Shown here: positions 22,601 to 32,925 of the stretch, in pieces | Layout: each line of letters opens with the position of its first letter | Numbering within the stretch: position 1 is the stretch's first letter | NCBI GenBank assembly: GCA_941918925.1 | Contig: OW799235.1 | Span: 48,717,491-48,781,490, forward strand | Source: Phyto melanocephala | Taxonomy: Eukaryota; Arthropoda; Insecta; Diptera; Rhinophoridae | DNA length: 64,000 nt | Direction of reading: 5' to 3' | Translations under genes and position numbers: made by a program | Notes under the pieces: model-generated | The model's database searches: none | What the model saw: only the letters and a program-made list of their open reading frames with translations | What the model was told of the DNA's origin: nothing

Positions 22601-22800
22601 GGAAAATAACTAAAATTTATTTTCGATTGCAAAACAAAATAGAACAAACTTCTTGATATGTGCCAACGATTTCGTAAATTAAAAATACTTATTAAAAAAA
22701 AAGCACTAATAGATTTAAAATTACCACGGATAATTGATAAAGAATTTGGTATACTAAAACGAATAATTGTTCTTTTAAACCCAGTAAAGGTAACATGTTA

Positions 22801-23210
22801 AGGGCCATTATTACAACTTGCCATCAAAGTTAATGTTAATAAAAGGTAACTCTTGTTAACGTGAGCAATAAACTGACCATTAAGTATTTTTCGTTATTAC
22901 AACATGCCTGTAAAATAAATTGTATTTTTTTTTCTTAAATATGGCAGCACCAAAGCAAATGCTGAACCAATTAATTAGTTCTTTAAAAACAAAGTGACAA
23001 AGACAAGCAAATAGTAAACAATTCCCTTATGCGGTAGAAAGTATAGTAATTTTTAATTATAAACCTCACGTTAAAAGTTAAAGGTAGAGTGATCTTTCCT
23101 TTAACTTATCGGACACTTTTAGGTTAAACTGAAGTTGTAATAACGAAAAACTAGTTATCTGTCCGATAAAATCCTAACTTTAGTTATCGGTAAGTTATAA
23201 TAATGGCCCT
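22801..23210. mobile_element. MITE with AGGGCCATTATTA ends
   Basis: Left AGGGCCATTATTACAACTTG and right CTTATAATAATGGCCCT-type sequence (TAAGTTATAATAATGGCCCT) are inverted. Further inside, TTCGTTATTACAAC and GTTGTAATAACGAA mirror each other, so the inverted repeats are long and imperfect. TSD unclear. No coding content. Confidence 0.75.
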
Positions 23211-23585
23211 AAGCCCTTTTTCACAGTGGTATGAATCTATATAAAGCTGATGCAGCCTTCTTTTATGCTCAAAGAAATTTCAAAAACGGACTGCAAATTA
23301 AGTGATGAATTGGGAAAGGTTCATCCTACTTCTTACTTAGTCAATACTTTTAAACTTTAAAAAAAATAAAAAATTAAGATATGATTTTTGGTAATATAAA
23401 AGAAATACCCAATTAATACCCGATTTCAAAGTAATTAAACTTCCAGCAGCATATTTAAAAAAATGCATTTGGATTTATTATTATTTAAAGATAAGATTTA
23501 AGTTTTTGTATAGTAAGAACATTAAATTAAGCGATGAAATGTGCAAAAGTCTTACAAAAGCTCAAAGTTATACATATGTATACAA
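23211..23585. other. Non-coding stretch
   Basis: AT-rich; nothing recognised. Confidence 0.5.
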
Positions 23586-23664
23586 ATATTAGAAAGAAAG
23601 TAGATCTTTTTATTTCTGCGGTAAGAGAGGAGTATATCTGCGAATTGCATATACTGACTACTTA

Positions 23665-24357
23665 CACCCCTTTCGCACTAGGCAAGTCACTTGCGCAAGT
23701 TAGTTTTTTATTTTCTTTTATTTTTCTTTGAACTTGCTTTCACGTTCAGATTCAGCAATTGACTTGCCCAAGTTTCGTTCTCTTTTACTTATTATACTCT
23801 TCACACAGTGAAAAAGGGTATATATAGGTTTGTCATTCCGTTTGAAATTTCTACAATTATCAATTATCTACACATACATACAAACGTGGTATACTGGGTA
23901 GAGTGAGCCAAAATTTTTTTTTTATTTTATATATTATTAAAATTTTTATTGTTTTATTTTAAATGTTTCTTTTAGTTTATTTTTTTTAACACATAAGTAA
24001 ACTAAATTTATAATAATACAATGGGATGTTTTTATATATGTATGTTTTTTATATGTATGTACGTATATCATATGAGAAAAATTATGATATAAACCATTGT
24101 TGTTGCATGACTACACGTTGTGAAGAGTATATAAGATTCGGCATGGCCGAATATAGCACTCTTGTTTGTTTTTATTTTTCTTTTGTTTTTGGTTTCTCAA
24201 CAAAAACTTTCTCGTACTTGCCGAGTACAGGCAAGTACTCGTGTACCCAAATATGAGCAAGTTTATTTCTCTTAACCCGACCTTACCCCTTTTGTCTCTA
24301 AACACAAGCCTTGCGCAAGTCTCTTGCGCAATTGACTTGCCTAGTGCGAAAGGGGTG
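23665..24357. mobile_element. TIR element, 693 bp, TTA TSD
   Basis: CACCCCTTTCGCACTAGGCA at the left is matched in inverse by TGCCTAGTGCGAAAGGGGTG at the right, with the inner palindromic word CTTGCGCAAG repeated in both arms. TTA at 23662-23664 and 24358-24360 is a 3-bp TSD, confirmed by the empty family B copy. CAC...GTG ends with a TWA TSD resemble X1 and X3. Most of its interior is the inserted repeat C7. Confidence 0.85.
23809..24168 (-). repeat. Family C repeat C7, short and diverged
   Basis: Runs from ACTCTTCACACAGTG..AAAGGGTATATATAGG to GATTCGGCATGGCCGAATAT..AGCACTCTTG, inverted, inside the 693-bp TIR element. The middle part with GTGTTGGTTGAAATC is lost. Confidence 0.75.
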
Positions 24358-24464
24358 TTAGTAACTATTTTACCTACAAGCGTTGAGTACGAACTCTAGT
24401 TTTCAACAACTGCATATGTAAGTAAAAAATTAATATATTTGATGAAATTTTAAATGCACCGATA

Positions 24465-24660
24465 CATTTCTTTTCTATCTATTACTATTTCGGAGTTATT
24501 AAAAATTAAATGGAGAAAAAAATATTTCCTGCAAAATTCGTCAAATTTTTTTGTTTTCAAAAGACAATAAAAAAATTAAAGATCCAAAAAGTATAAATTT
24601 TTAAGATTTTTCCAAATACCACATTCCTAACAATTAAAAGACGGTATAAATAGAAAACTC
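24465..24660 (+). repeat. Fragment resembling the X1 inverted repeat
   Basis: The order TCTATCT.TTA, TTCGGAGTTATTAAAAATTA, ATGGAGAAAA, TTTCCTGCAAAATTCGT follows the inner part of the X1 TIR (12610-12720) at clearly lower identity. It suggests a further, older relative of X1. Confidence 0.6.
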
Positions 24661-26044
24661 AATTAATAAATGTTGATTTTAAGGGTTTATACCCTGTTCA
24701 GACAGATATTTTTAATTGTTTCAATTTAGTAATTGTTGAGCAATTAAAAAAGGTGTTCACACATACTCATTTTATCTTACTCCATTAGCATTTAATAGCT
24801 GTAAAAATACGATGTATTTATACCAAATCAAATAATGCCTTCTCTTCAGTGGTTTCCTGTTGATAAAATATATTTACAATTATATTTACATATGTATGTA
24901 CTTATATGTATGTATTTAAATTTATTTAAACATTTTTTTTAAATTTTCATCAAACATTTTCCATTTTATTAATTTTTATTTTTGTATAATTATTTGTTTG
25001 ACATTAGAAATGCCACCTAAAAATTTTTTTTCTCACTGAACATACTTCTCAAGAGTTGTATTTGGAGTTTTAGACAATAAGTGAAACAATTAAGTATATA
25101 TTGTTCAATTTAAAAATACTTTTTAGTATTGTAAATTGAGCTCAATAAGGCCTTTAATTGCGAAAATATTATAAATTGACAATTAAGGCGCGTGTATGAA
25201 CATAGTATTAAACTCGTTATTGACTTACTGTATGTACATTGTACATGCAGTACATGTACTTATGTAAATTGTACATGATATGATTTACGGTCTAATTAAA
25301 AAAAATTGAAAATTTTAAGGCTCTTATAAAACAGTATTTTTTTATAAAAAATAATATTTATTTAATATTTATAATACTAAATATACGGAAAATTTTAACT
25401 AATAAAAATTAGCATCATCGGTGTCAGGAAGAAGAAGTGTAATGGTTTCTGATGAAAAAGCTTTTTTTTAATATGTTCTCTTTGGGTACTGCAGTTTATA
25501 AAAGGGTCTCTGCTCAGAAATAAACTATTCAAGACATCTCGATTTGTATCGCATCTGCTGAATTTCCTCAAATAATTCGTACGATATAATCGTTAGTGCT
25601 TATTTCTGGCCTCGGCAGCTTCTGACAGTTGGATGGTAGCCTGATATCTGGGTGCAGTTATTTTTGTGATTAAATCTTTTAATAATTATTCTTATTAGGT
25701 ACATATATTTATTTTTTTTTGCATATAATGTTTTGTAGAGCAGGTATATAAAAAAAACTTTTATGGGGATTTGTGGGATATTACCTTATAACTATTATCG
25801 ATAATAAAGAATTTTTCAAATTTATAATAACACTATGCTAGTTGAAAAAACAGACAAGCCGGACACCTAGCTTTTAAACATGATTCAGGTACGCTGAATC
25901 CAGTGGTGCCCGCGGTTTTTTAAGATTGGCTCTGGTTTTCGAGATATACCGTTATTTCGAAAATGGAGGAGGTTGCACAACATATGTTCGCTTTACTCAA
26001 AAACGCTTTAGCTTATTGAAAAAACTTAAAAATTCCGCAAAAAA
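24661..26044. other. AT-rich stretch without recognised genes
   Basis: No coding frame. Weakly mirrored words near 24695 (TGTTCAGACA) and 25190 (GCGTGTATGAACA) hint at a worn MITE but are not convincing. Dense TACATG words occur at 25230-25280. Confidence 0.5.
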
Positions 26045-26051
26045 ATTAAAA

Positions 26052-26693
26052 TTGGAGCTAGGCTTCTAATCTTTTGCAGACATATAAAAAACGAAGCTGC
26101 AAACAAAACAAGCCATAAATGTTTAAGATCAGTTAGCAACTTTTGATTTTATTCACAAAAGTCGACAAATTTTAATTAATTTAAGAATTTCATTAAACGC
26201 AACCTCCCTTAGGGATTGTGATAAAGGGAAAGTATAATTTGAGAAAATGTTAAGAACAAAAAACATTGGAGGTCGGTCATACATTTTATCCCCCTAGGAG
26301 TGAATCCTAGGCCTTAGAAACAAATGATGGGAATGAAAAATAAAGTTGCGCTGGGCATCATTTGGCCCGTGTAGGGGTATCTCAGGCGCTGCAGGTGCAA
26401 AATTTAAGGCTAGGGTTCTACGCGAATAAAAAACAAAGTTCCAAACAAAAGAAACTATTAGTGATTAAAGTCTGTCTACAACTTTTGCTTTTTTCAGAAA
26501 AGATGAAATTTTTTAATTTTTTTAAAAACCAAACTTTTCAAACATTTATTTTTGTTAAGTAGTTAAAGTTTTAATTAATTTTTTTAAAAATTTTTTTTAA
26601 AAATCTTTTTTATTTTTCGAGCTCACGGTCCGTAAGAAACATTAAATTAAATAATTTAAGTCATGCCAATATTTCGATATTCTTTGAATATCA
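26052..26693. repeat. X2 left terminal inverted repeat
   Basis: Inverse partner of 28113-28750. Shared words include CCCGTGTAGGGGTATCTCAG, GAGTGAATCCTAGGCCTTAG and GCCAATATTTCG. The match is good over the whole length, with small indels. Confidence 0.85.
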
Positions 26694-26872
26694 TCATCAG
26701 GGCCTTTCTATCAAATAAAAACTAAAAACAAAATAAAAAACGAACTTATTAGATTAAAAATTACTACATAAAACATTTACAGTACATTAACAAGGTGAGT
26801 GAAAAAACATAAAATAATTATGACAAAAGTACCCATTACAAATATTTATTAAAAAATTTTTGAAACAGCACA

Positions 26873-27005
26873 ACATAAATACTGCATGTCATTTCACATT
26901 AACATCTGTTTATGCACATGATTGGCATGATTTAAATTATTTATTTTAATGTTTTTAACGGACCTTGAGCTCGAAAAATAAAAAAGATTTTTAAAAAAAT
27001 TATTA
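26873..27005. repeat. Extra internal copy of the X2 inner repeat
   Basis: ACATAAATACTGCATGTCAT ... TTTAACGGACC..GAGCTCGAAA is repeated in direct orientation at 28066-28200. It lacks a short segment (ATAAAGGATAACGAAAT). Together with 26610-26693 it makes a second, inner inverted repeat. Confidence 0.75.
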
Positions 27006-27067
27006 TAATATAAAGGTCAAATAATAAGAAAATATAAAAAATGTTGTTAAAGTTTTTATTTAGAAAT

Positions 27068-28060
27068 TTATTCTTCTTCCTCCTGCAAATTCCAACAAAT
27101 ATCCCCTAATAGCGAATCAAGTTGTTTGCCGCTATACCAGTGTTCGAGCCTGGCTGTTACTTGGTGAAATCTCTCGCCATGTTCATCAGACTCGGCTGGT
27201 GCTTGTTCATTAAATTTTTCGGCATGGTAATGCAAAAAATGTATTTTCAATGACATTCTAACGTTCAAGTTTTTAAATGCGGTTAGCATATTTTTGATTA
27301 AAATTCGCTAGTTTTCAGACCGATGATTTCCTAATACATTTTCTATTTCTGATTTCACACAATTCCAGGCCAATAGCTCGATATCATTCAATGCAACCTC
27401 AAATTGATGGTCCTTCATAAGACAACGAATGTCCGGTCCATTAAGAATACCTGTAAAATAAAATCATTATGATATGAAATATAAATCTAATTTAATATAG
27501 TAGTTAGAGTTCATACCTTCTTTTACTTTCATGCCGCTTAATCGTGAAAAAGTTCAGAGCAATTCGGTAAAAGCAACACCATCTGCACTCAATGCTTTTA
27601 TAAAATTTTTTACAATATCCAGTTTGATTTAGAGTGGAGGAACAAAATCTTTTCCATCGGCGCAAGTGGTAATTCAATAACATTATTTCTATGCAATCTG
27701 CTTTCCTCACGTAAAGCCCAATCCCGTGTAATGTACTCGTCGCCATCGAAACGCGTATTCCATAAGCACATGAAGCACATATTTTTATTATAGCCCAATT
27801 GCATGCCTCTTAAAAGAGCAACCACTTTTAAATCTGCGCATATTTTCCACTTGTGGTCTTCATATTCAATTAACTGTATTATTTTTTTAATTGTTGCATA
27901 TGTCTCTTAAGTATTTGTGCTTAGTGCTATCAAAATACAACTGTTTAAATTAGTGACATGTAGCAAAACTGCTTTTAAGCTACTTTTGGAAGAATTAATG
28001 AATAAGCGCCAATCTCCAGGATTATATTCATTTTGCATTGTTAAAACCAAGCCGCGGATG
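27068..28060 (-). pseudogene. X2 transposase-like protein, degraded
   Basis: Reading down the minus strand from about 28060: NEYNPGDWRLFINSSKSSLK and AVLLH, ICADLKVVALLRGMQLGY, CFMCLWNTR, then (frame change) DIVKNFIKALSADGVAF and MKVKEG. An intron of about 70 bases follows (donor GTATGA, acceptor TTTTACAG near 27452). Then GILNGPDIRCLMKDHQF, ENVLGNHRSEN, an in-frame stop, and SLKIHFLHYHAEKF, SDEHGERFHQVTARLEHWYS up to the stop at 27068. Same uncharacterised insect family as X1, here with the C-terminal GERFHQ block but without the N-terminal CxxC part. Several stops and shifts make it inactive. Confidence 0.78.
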
Positions 28061-28112
28061 TCAGTAAAACATAAATACTGCATGTCATTTCACATTAACA
28101 TCTGTTTGTGCA

Positions 28113-28750
28113 TAAAGGATAACGAAATATTGGCATAATTTAAATTATTTATTTTAATGTTTTTAACGGACCTCGAGCTCGAAAAATAAAAAGATTTTTG
28201 AAAAACTTTTTTAAAAAAATTATTAAAAACTTTAACTTTAACTACTTAACAATAATAAATGTTTTAAAAGTTTGGTTATTAAAAAAATTAAAAAATTTCA
28301 TCTTTTCTGAAAAAATCCAAAGTTGTAGACAGACTTTAATCACTAATAGCTTCTTTTGTTTGGAACTTTGTTTTTTATTCGCGTAGAACCCTAGCCTTAA
28401 ATTTTGCACCTGCAGCGCCTGAGATACCCCTACACGGGCCAAATGTATGCCCAGCGCAACTTTATTTTTCATTCCCATCATTTGTTTCTAAGGCCTAGGA
28501 TTCACTCCTAGGGGGATAAAATGTATGACCGACCTCCAATGTTTTTTGTTCTTAACATTTTCTCAAATTATACTTTCCCTTTATCACAATCCCTAAGGGG
28601 GGTTGCGTTTAATGAAATTCTTAAATTAATTAAAATTTGTGGACTTTTGTGAATAAAATCAAAAGTTGCTAACAGATTTTAAACATTTATGACTTGTTTT
28701 GTTTGCAGCTTTGTTTTTTATATGTCTGCGAAAAATTAGAAGCCTAGCTA
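28113..28750. repeat. X2 right terminal inverted repeat
   Basis: Inverse partner of 26052-26693. It ends AGAAGCCTAGC close to GTG at 28758-28760. Confidence 0.85.
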
Positions 28751-30349
28751 CATTTTTGTGTAATAGGCAGGTATTAACATTGTGAAGTTTTAAAAGTGAT
28801 ATTAATAACAGTTGAAATCAATAATTCAAAATACATAAAAGTTTATGACGATATAAATGTATAAGAAAAAGTGCCTGATGAGAAAAAATAGAAGAAATGT
28901 GAAAATATAAAAAATCGCCAAAAATAATGGCGCAAACTTACGCAAACTTTTTTTTGTTTCTAAAATTAGAGATTCCAAATTTTATTGTGGTATCAAACAT
29001 AATTCGTAGAGATGCTAACCTCACGTTTAAAACCCTCTTCTTTTTATACCCGCCACAAAAAAAATGGTGGGGGTATATTCATTTTGTCATTCCGTTTGTA
29101 ACACATCGAAATATCCATTTTAGACCCCATAAAGTATATACATATATTCTGAATCGGGGTGTGATTTGATGACGATCTAGCTATGTCCGTCCGTCTGTTG
29201 AAAGCACGATAGAGGTCGCACCGAAAAAGCTAGAAGGCTCAAATCATGCCAGAACCTTTCTAATAGACAAAGTTTGCTTGGTATTTAAAATGGGCTAAAT
29301 CGGAATATTAGGAAGAGAGTTATACCTCGTAAAGCAAGAGTAGGTCGAAAAAAACGTGTCCTTCGAACATCGAATAAAATACGTATCGTCATGAAACTTC
29401 GAATATATATAATTCGAGTCAAAGAAATTTTTTCCCCCAAAAAATTTCTTAAATCTATGAATTAGGAAAGGAGTTATAGATCAAAATGTACGAAAATTTA
29501 TACCGCGCAGTGTATTTTTCATTATATTTAAAATTTAAAACCTAATAAAACGGACAAAATTAGATGTACGATTCTGAAATTTTGCCCAACGGAAAATCAA
29601 TGTGATACGCCCTCTTTTACGCCCACCTCCTATATAACGTTTTATCTAAAATTCTTATAATTTCTCTATGAATAAAGATTTTGGAATAATAAAGAACTAT
29701 ACGGCCACTTTCCACGGTATCTACCGTTAGTGAAATTTAAAAGCCCATTAAACCAACAAAATTAGCGGTATGACGATTAAATTTGCTACGTATTGTAACG
29801 GCAAAATTCAGCGTCCTCGTTTTTGCCAACACCAATACTTATTTTTCTTATAATTATTGTTTTGTAAACTATTTTCGTTTTGTATACCTTAAATTAGTTA
29901 GTTGATAAACGAATAATATATCAACACTATTTTATTTTTTTGTAAAATATGAATTTAATTATTCTATAAACAAATTAATTATTAACGTATTAACTTACAT
30001 ATATTAATTAATTTATTTTTGTATTTGTTATTTTATATGAAATGAATTATTTGATAAACAAATTAATTATTAATGTAATTACTAATACTAATTATATCTT
30101 TTTAGTATTATTGATTTTCTAACATTGAATTAATTATTTATAAATTACCTATAAGTAAATTCAAATCTAACGGCCGGACGCATAGAAGAGCCACCTACAT
30201 GCCAACCACAATACATCACAATCATGGTGAATAACAACACAGCTGATTGTCATGTATTGCAGGCATACCAACTACACAATTAGTTATACGCATGGTAGGG
30301 CGCCCTATGCTCCAGTGGGAGTTAAAGGAACATATATATATATATATAT

Positions 30350-30586
30350 GGTAGAATTATCAGGTAGCCTCACTAAAACAGCTGATTATTTTTTTCTATA
30401 CCTTAAAGTTTAACTTAGATGTCAAATTTTGTGTATGTATGTGTATATATTGTGTACGTATATATTCTACCGCCAAAAAAACACGCACACACATTTGCTT
30501 TTTGACATTTAAGTCGTCGTTTTCCAGCAACAAAATACATTTAGGATTTTGTTGTTGCAGAACTGAGGCTACCTGATGATTGTACC
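30350..30586. mobile_element. 237-bp MITE inside the solo LTR
   Basis: GGTAGAATTATCAGGTAGCC at the left is mirrored by GGCTACCTGATGATTGTACC at the right, with AT on both flanks. It lies in the U3 region next to an (AT)n run. Its (GT)n-rich interior is non-coding. Confidence 0.75.
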
Positions 30587-30692
30587 ATGAGTTATACGTA
30601 AATATGTGTGGGATTGTATTTCTTTTGCACAACAACACACCACGTATGGCAAACAACCTACGTAGGTGTGAATGTGTGTGCCCACACCGAGG

Positions 30693-30700
30693 GTATAAAA
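30693..30700 (+). promoter_or_regulatory. TATA box of the LTR
   Basis: GGGTATAAAAGCG at 30691-30703 is followed 25-35 bases later by TTAGTTAGTTAGTCAG, a plausible start region. This sets the U3/R border near 30725. Confidence 0.65.
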
Positions 30701-30767
30701 GCGCGTACATTTTGCATTTTTAGTTAGTTAGTCAGCCGGCAGCTTGCAGGTAAGACATAGCTTGGGA

Positions 30768-31067
30768 GGAGTTGTGAACTCCCCAAAATACATCTTACAT
30801 TCAAGCTTTGGTCATTGGTAAGAGGGGGTGCAGCGAGGAGTTGTGAACTCCCTGTACTATCTGCATACCACGAGCTCAACGTACTAGAAGGGTAATTGGT
30901 GAGGAGTTGTGAACTCCCCATGTATTCTTCTGATGCACGACCACAAGGCGTACAGATACTCTGCGCTGGGAAAACGCTTGGTGAGGAGTTTCTAACTCCC
31001 CAGGTCGACTCCCAGTCACTGTATCATAGGCAGTGCGGAAATTTTGTGGCGAGGAGTTTCTAACTCC
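30768..31067 (+). repeat. Five hairpins GGAGTT-NNN-AACTCC in the LTR R region
   Basis: Perfect 6-bp stems with 3-base loops lie at 30768-30782, 30837-30851, 30903-30917 (loop GTG), 30985-30999 and 31053-31067 (loop TCT). All are preceded by GAG or AG and mostly followed by CC. Spacing is 66-82 bases. The DNA between them is not conserved, so this is not a simple tandem repeat. They follow the TATA box and would be in the transcript. Confidence 0.9.
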
Positions 31068-31195
31068 CAACTCAACGTTCCCCAGCCACGTCACTGTGTG
31101 GTACACTCAGCTGTGGCTTCGTTACTCGGCACGCGTCGTCTCCGTGGCATTACTATCGTCCGCAGTCGGTTATACTGTAGTAGATAGAAATATAA

Positions 31196-31201
31196 AATAA
31201 A
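31196..31201 (+). terminator. Polyadenylation signal of the LTR
   Basis: AATAAA about 105 bases before the LTR end, in the place expected for the R/U5 border. Confidence 0.5.
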
Positions 31202-31978
31202 TACGGTAGAACGAAATTACGTGCAGAGTTATTATTTTTTTCTGTAACGACCCCTGGACACCGATGAGCATACCCCAGCAACCACCGGAAACGTGTCGTT
31301 ACAGTATATCCTTCTAGTCAATGTCATTACTATGCCAGAACATTTAAGTGACACGCCCATTTTAACGCCCACCTCCCATATAATGCTTTATCTGAAGTTC
31401 ATATAATTTCTCAACGAATAAAAATTTTTGATTAATAAAGGACTATATTGAAATATTTAAGTTGTATTTATTAGCAGAAATAACTTTGACACGCCTACTA
31501 TAACGCCCACTTTTCACGTTATCTATCGTTAATTAAATTTAAAACCTCATTAAGCCGATAATATTAGAGGTATGATGATGAAATTTGCTACATATATCCT
31601 TCTTATCAATTTTATTGTTACGCCAAAAAAATTTAGGTGACACGCCCACTTTAACTCCTACTTCCCATATAACGGTTTATCTTAAATTCATGTAATTTCT
31701 ATTTTGGAAAAATAAACGACTATATTTAAATATCTAAGTTGTAATTATTAGCAGAAACTTTATTGACATGCCTACTTTAACGCCCACTTTCATTAAGAGA
31801 CTAAATTTACGAAAACATTTTACTAGCATATCGAAGTTACATAGGGTGATTAATTTTAAACGGCCGATGTTGAATTTAAATAAAACACACATTATTTAGG
31901 AAATTATTATCATATCTTTTTATGGTGATAATATTTGTATGGTTCAATTATGTATGGAACAAAATATCGGCCAAATGT

Positions 31979-32925
31979 ATTTTTTCCGAAAGCCGTGGTC
32001 ATGTTTTTTAAACCGACACATCAAACTCTTAAATCGGTTATGTAGTTCCGAAGGTATTTATAAAAGACCTATGTTTATAATGATCCAATATCAAAATTTT
32101 AAAACTTTCGAAATGTTGCATTGAAAATCCGAGTTTTCAGTTCAAATAAAAATACAAAAAATATTTACAGCTCAATGAGCAAATTCAATTTAAACTGTCC
32201 GGCAAATTAATAAAATACAAATCGATCGACACAGTAATGGATGAAGAACAAGCCGTTAATTATCCCACTGAATTTTTAAATTCACCACCGCATGTACTAA
32301 CATTAAAGGTTGGATCACTGGTAGTTCCTTTTCGCAACAAAGTTATGTAACGGAACCAGATTGACCATCAAAAACTGTTCACCAAATTTAATCGAGGCAA
32401 CAATCATCGGTGGCAGATTCAAACGCGAAGACGTACTTATTCCACGAATTCCGATAATTTCTAACGATTTACCATTCAAATTCAAACGGTTCCAATTCCA
32501 TTTGCATCTTGCCTTTGCTATTACTATCAACAAAGCACAAAGCCAATCATTGACTATTGCTGGCTTAATTTTGGAAAATTCATGTTTTTCACACGGCCAG
32601 TTGTTTGGGGCTTGCTCTTGAGTTGGCACGCCAAAAAATTTATACGTTTTTACACCCAATAAAAAAACAAAAAAACATTGTCTCTCCGCTAAAGAAGATG
32701 AAGATGAAGTAATAAATAAATATAATTTCCAATTTGCCTTTAATACATGCGTTTCTTTTTTGATTGAGCCCATACCTACACCATATGTAAGTTATTCTGT
32801 AAAAAAACTTTATGATAGATATTCCATGGATTTTTATTTGAAGGCCGTAAATTTCGTTAAAACCTCAATTTAAATCATGTGGTAATACAACACTAAGGGC
32901 CAGCAACACGGACCGGGTTAGCTAG
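31979..32925 (+). mobile_element. Helitron 2, 5'-truncated
   Basis: From about 31979 the sequence follows Helitron 1 (AACTCTTAAATCGGTTATGT, GACCTATGTTTATAATGATC, helicase remnant). It ends in the same GGACCGGGTTAGCTAG at 32925. The TC start is missing where it meets family A3. It keeps the helicase segment that Helitron 1 lost to an internal replacement. Confidence 0.78.
32171..32710 (+). pseudogene. Helitron PIF1-like helicase, C-terminal remnant
   Basis: QFKLSGKLIKYKSID, YPTEFLNS, VLTLKVGS, NGTRLTIKNCSPNLIEATII, then GGRFKREDVLIPRIPII, LPFKFKRFQFHLHLAFAITI, NKAQSQSLTIAG, SHGQLFGACS and a TGA before VGTPKN.YVFTPN. Domain order is that of the helicase C-terminus (motifs V and VI region). There is an indel and stop near 32330-32350 and the TGA shared with Helitron 1 (7600s region). 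Not functional. Confidence 0.82.

Larger units (their letters stand above)
23586..24470 (+). repeat. Family B repeat, occupied copy
   Basis: Family B sequence (compare 4396-4575) present as 23586-23664 and 24361-24470, interrupted by the element at 23665-24357. Comparison with the empty copy supports TTA as target. Confidence 0.75.
26045..28756 (-). mobile_element. Long-TIR DNA transposon X2
   Basis: About 640-bp inverted repeats (26052-26693 and 28113-28750) enclose a minus-strand coding remnant of the same protein family as in X1 and X3. Outer landmarks are GCTAGGCTTCTAAT / ATTAGAAGCCTAGC. The right end may reach GTG at 28760, giving a CACAAAAATG terminus, but the left end is worn and no TSD can be shown. 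An extra piece of the inner right repeat is present internally (26873-27005). Confidence 0.78.
29794..31303 (+). mobile_element. Solo LTR, 1,510 bp, GTAT TSD
   Basis: The insert begins TGTAACG and ends CGTTACA (TG...CA with short inverted ends) and is flanked by GTAT on both sides (29790-29793, 31304-31307). Removing it and one GTAT restores family A sequence (TTTGCTAC.TATATCCTTCT, compare 31588-31610), which fixes both edges. It has a TATA box at 30693, an A/T-rich U3, and AATAAA at 31196. No internal retrotransposon sequence remains, as expected after LTR-LTR recombination. The long LTR and 4-bp TSD fit some Gypsy-group elements; the family is not identified. Confidence 0.9.
29043..31978 (+). 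repeat. Family A repeat A3, split by a solo LTR
   Basis: The most complete family A copy. It starts TTTATACCCGCCACAAAA with the matching GGTGGGGGTATA (hairpin end), continues GTCATTCCGTTTGTAACACA, GACCCCATAAAGTATATA, GTCCGTCCGTCTGTTG, and then holds several degenerate repeats of (A)CGCCCAC(T/C)TT. It is interrupted at 29794-31303 and ends near CGGCCAAATG. Family C shares the TCATTCCGTTTGTAA and GACCCCATAAAGT words at the same relative positions, so the two families are related. Non-coding. Confidence 0.8.

Noticed and set aside
24693..25206. Possible MITE between TGTTCAGACA and GCGTGTATGAACA
   Set aside because: The mirrored words are too few and no target duplication was found.
30724..31106. 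Minus-strand frames with repeated GSSQLL in the solo LTR
   Set aside because: The periodic peptide is the translation of the five hairpins; no start or family supports it.
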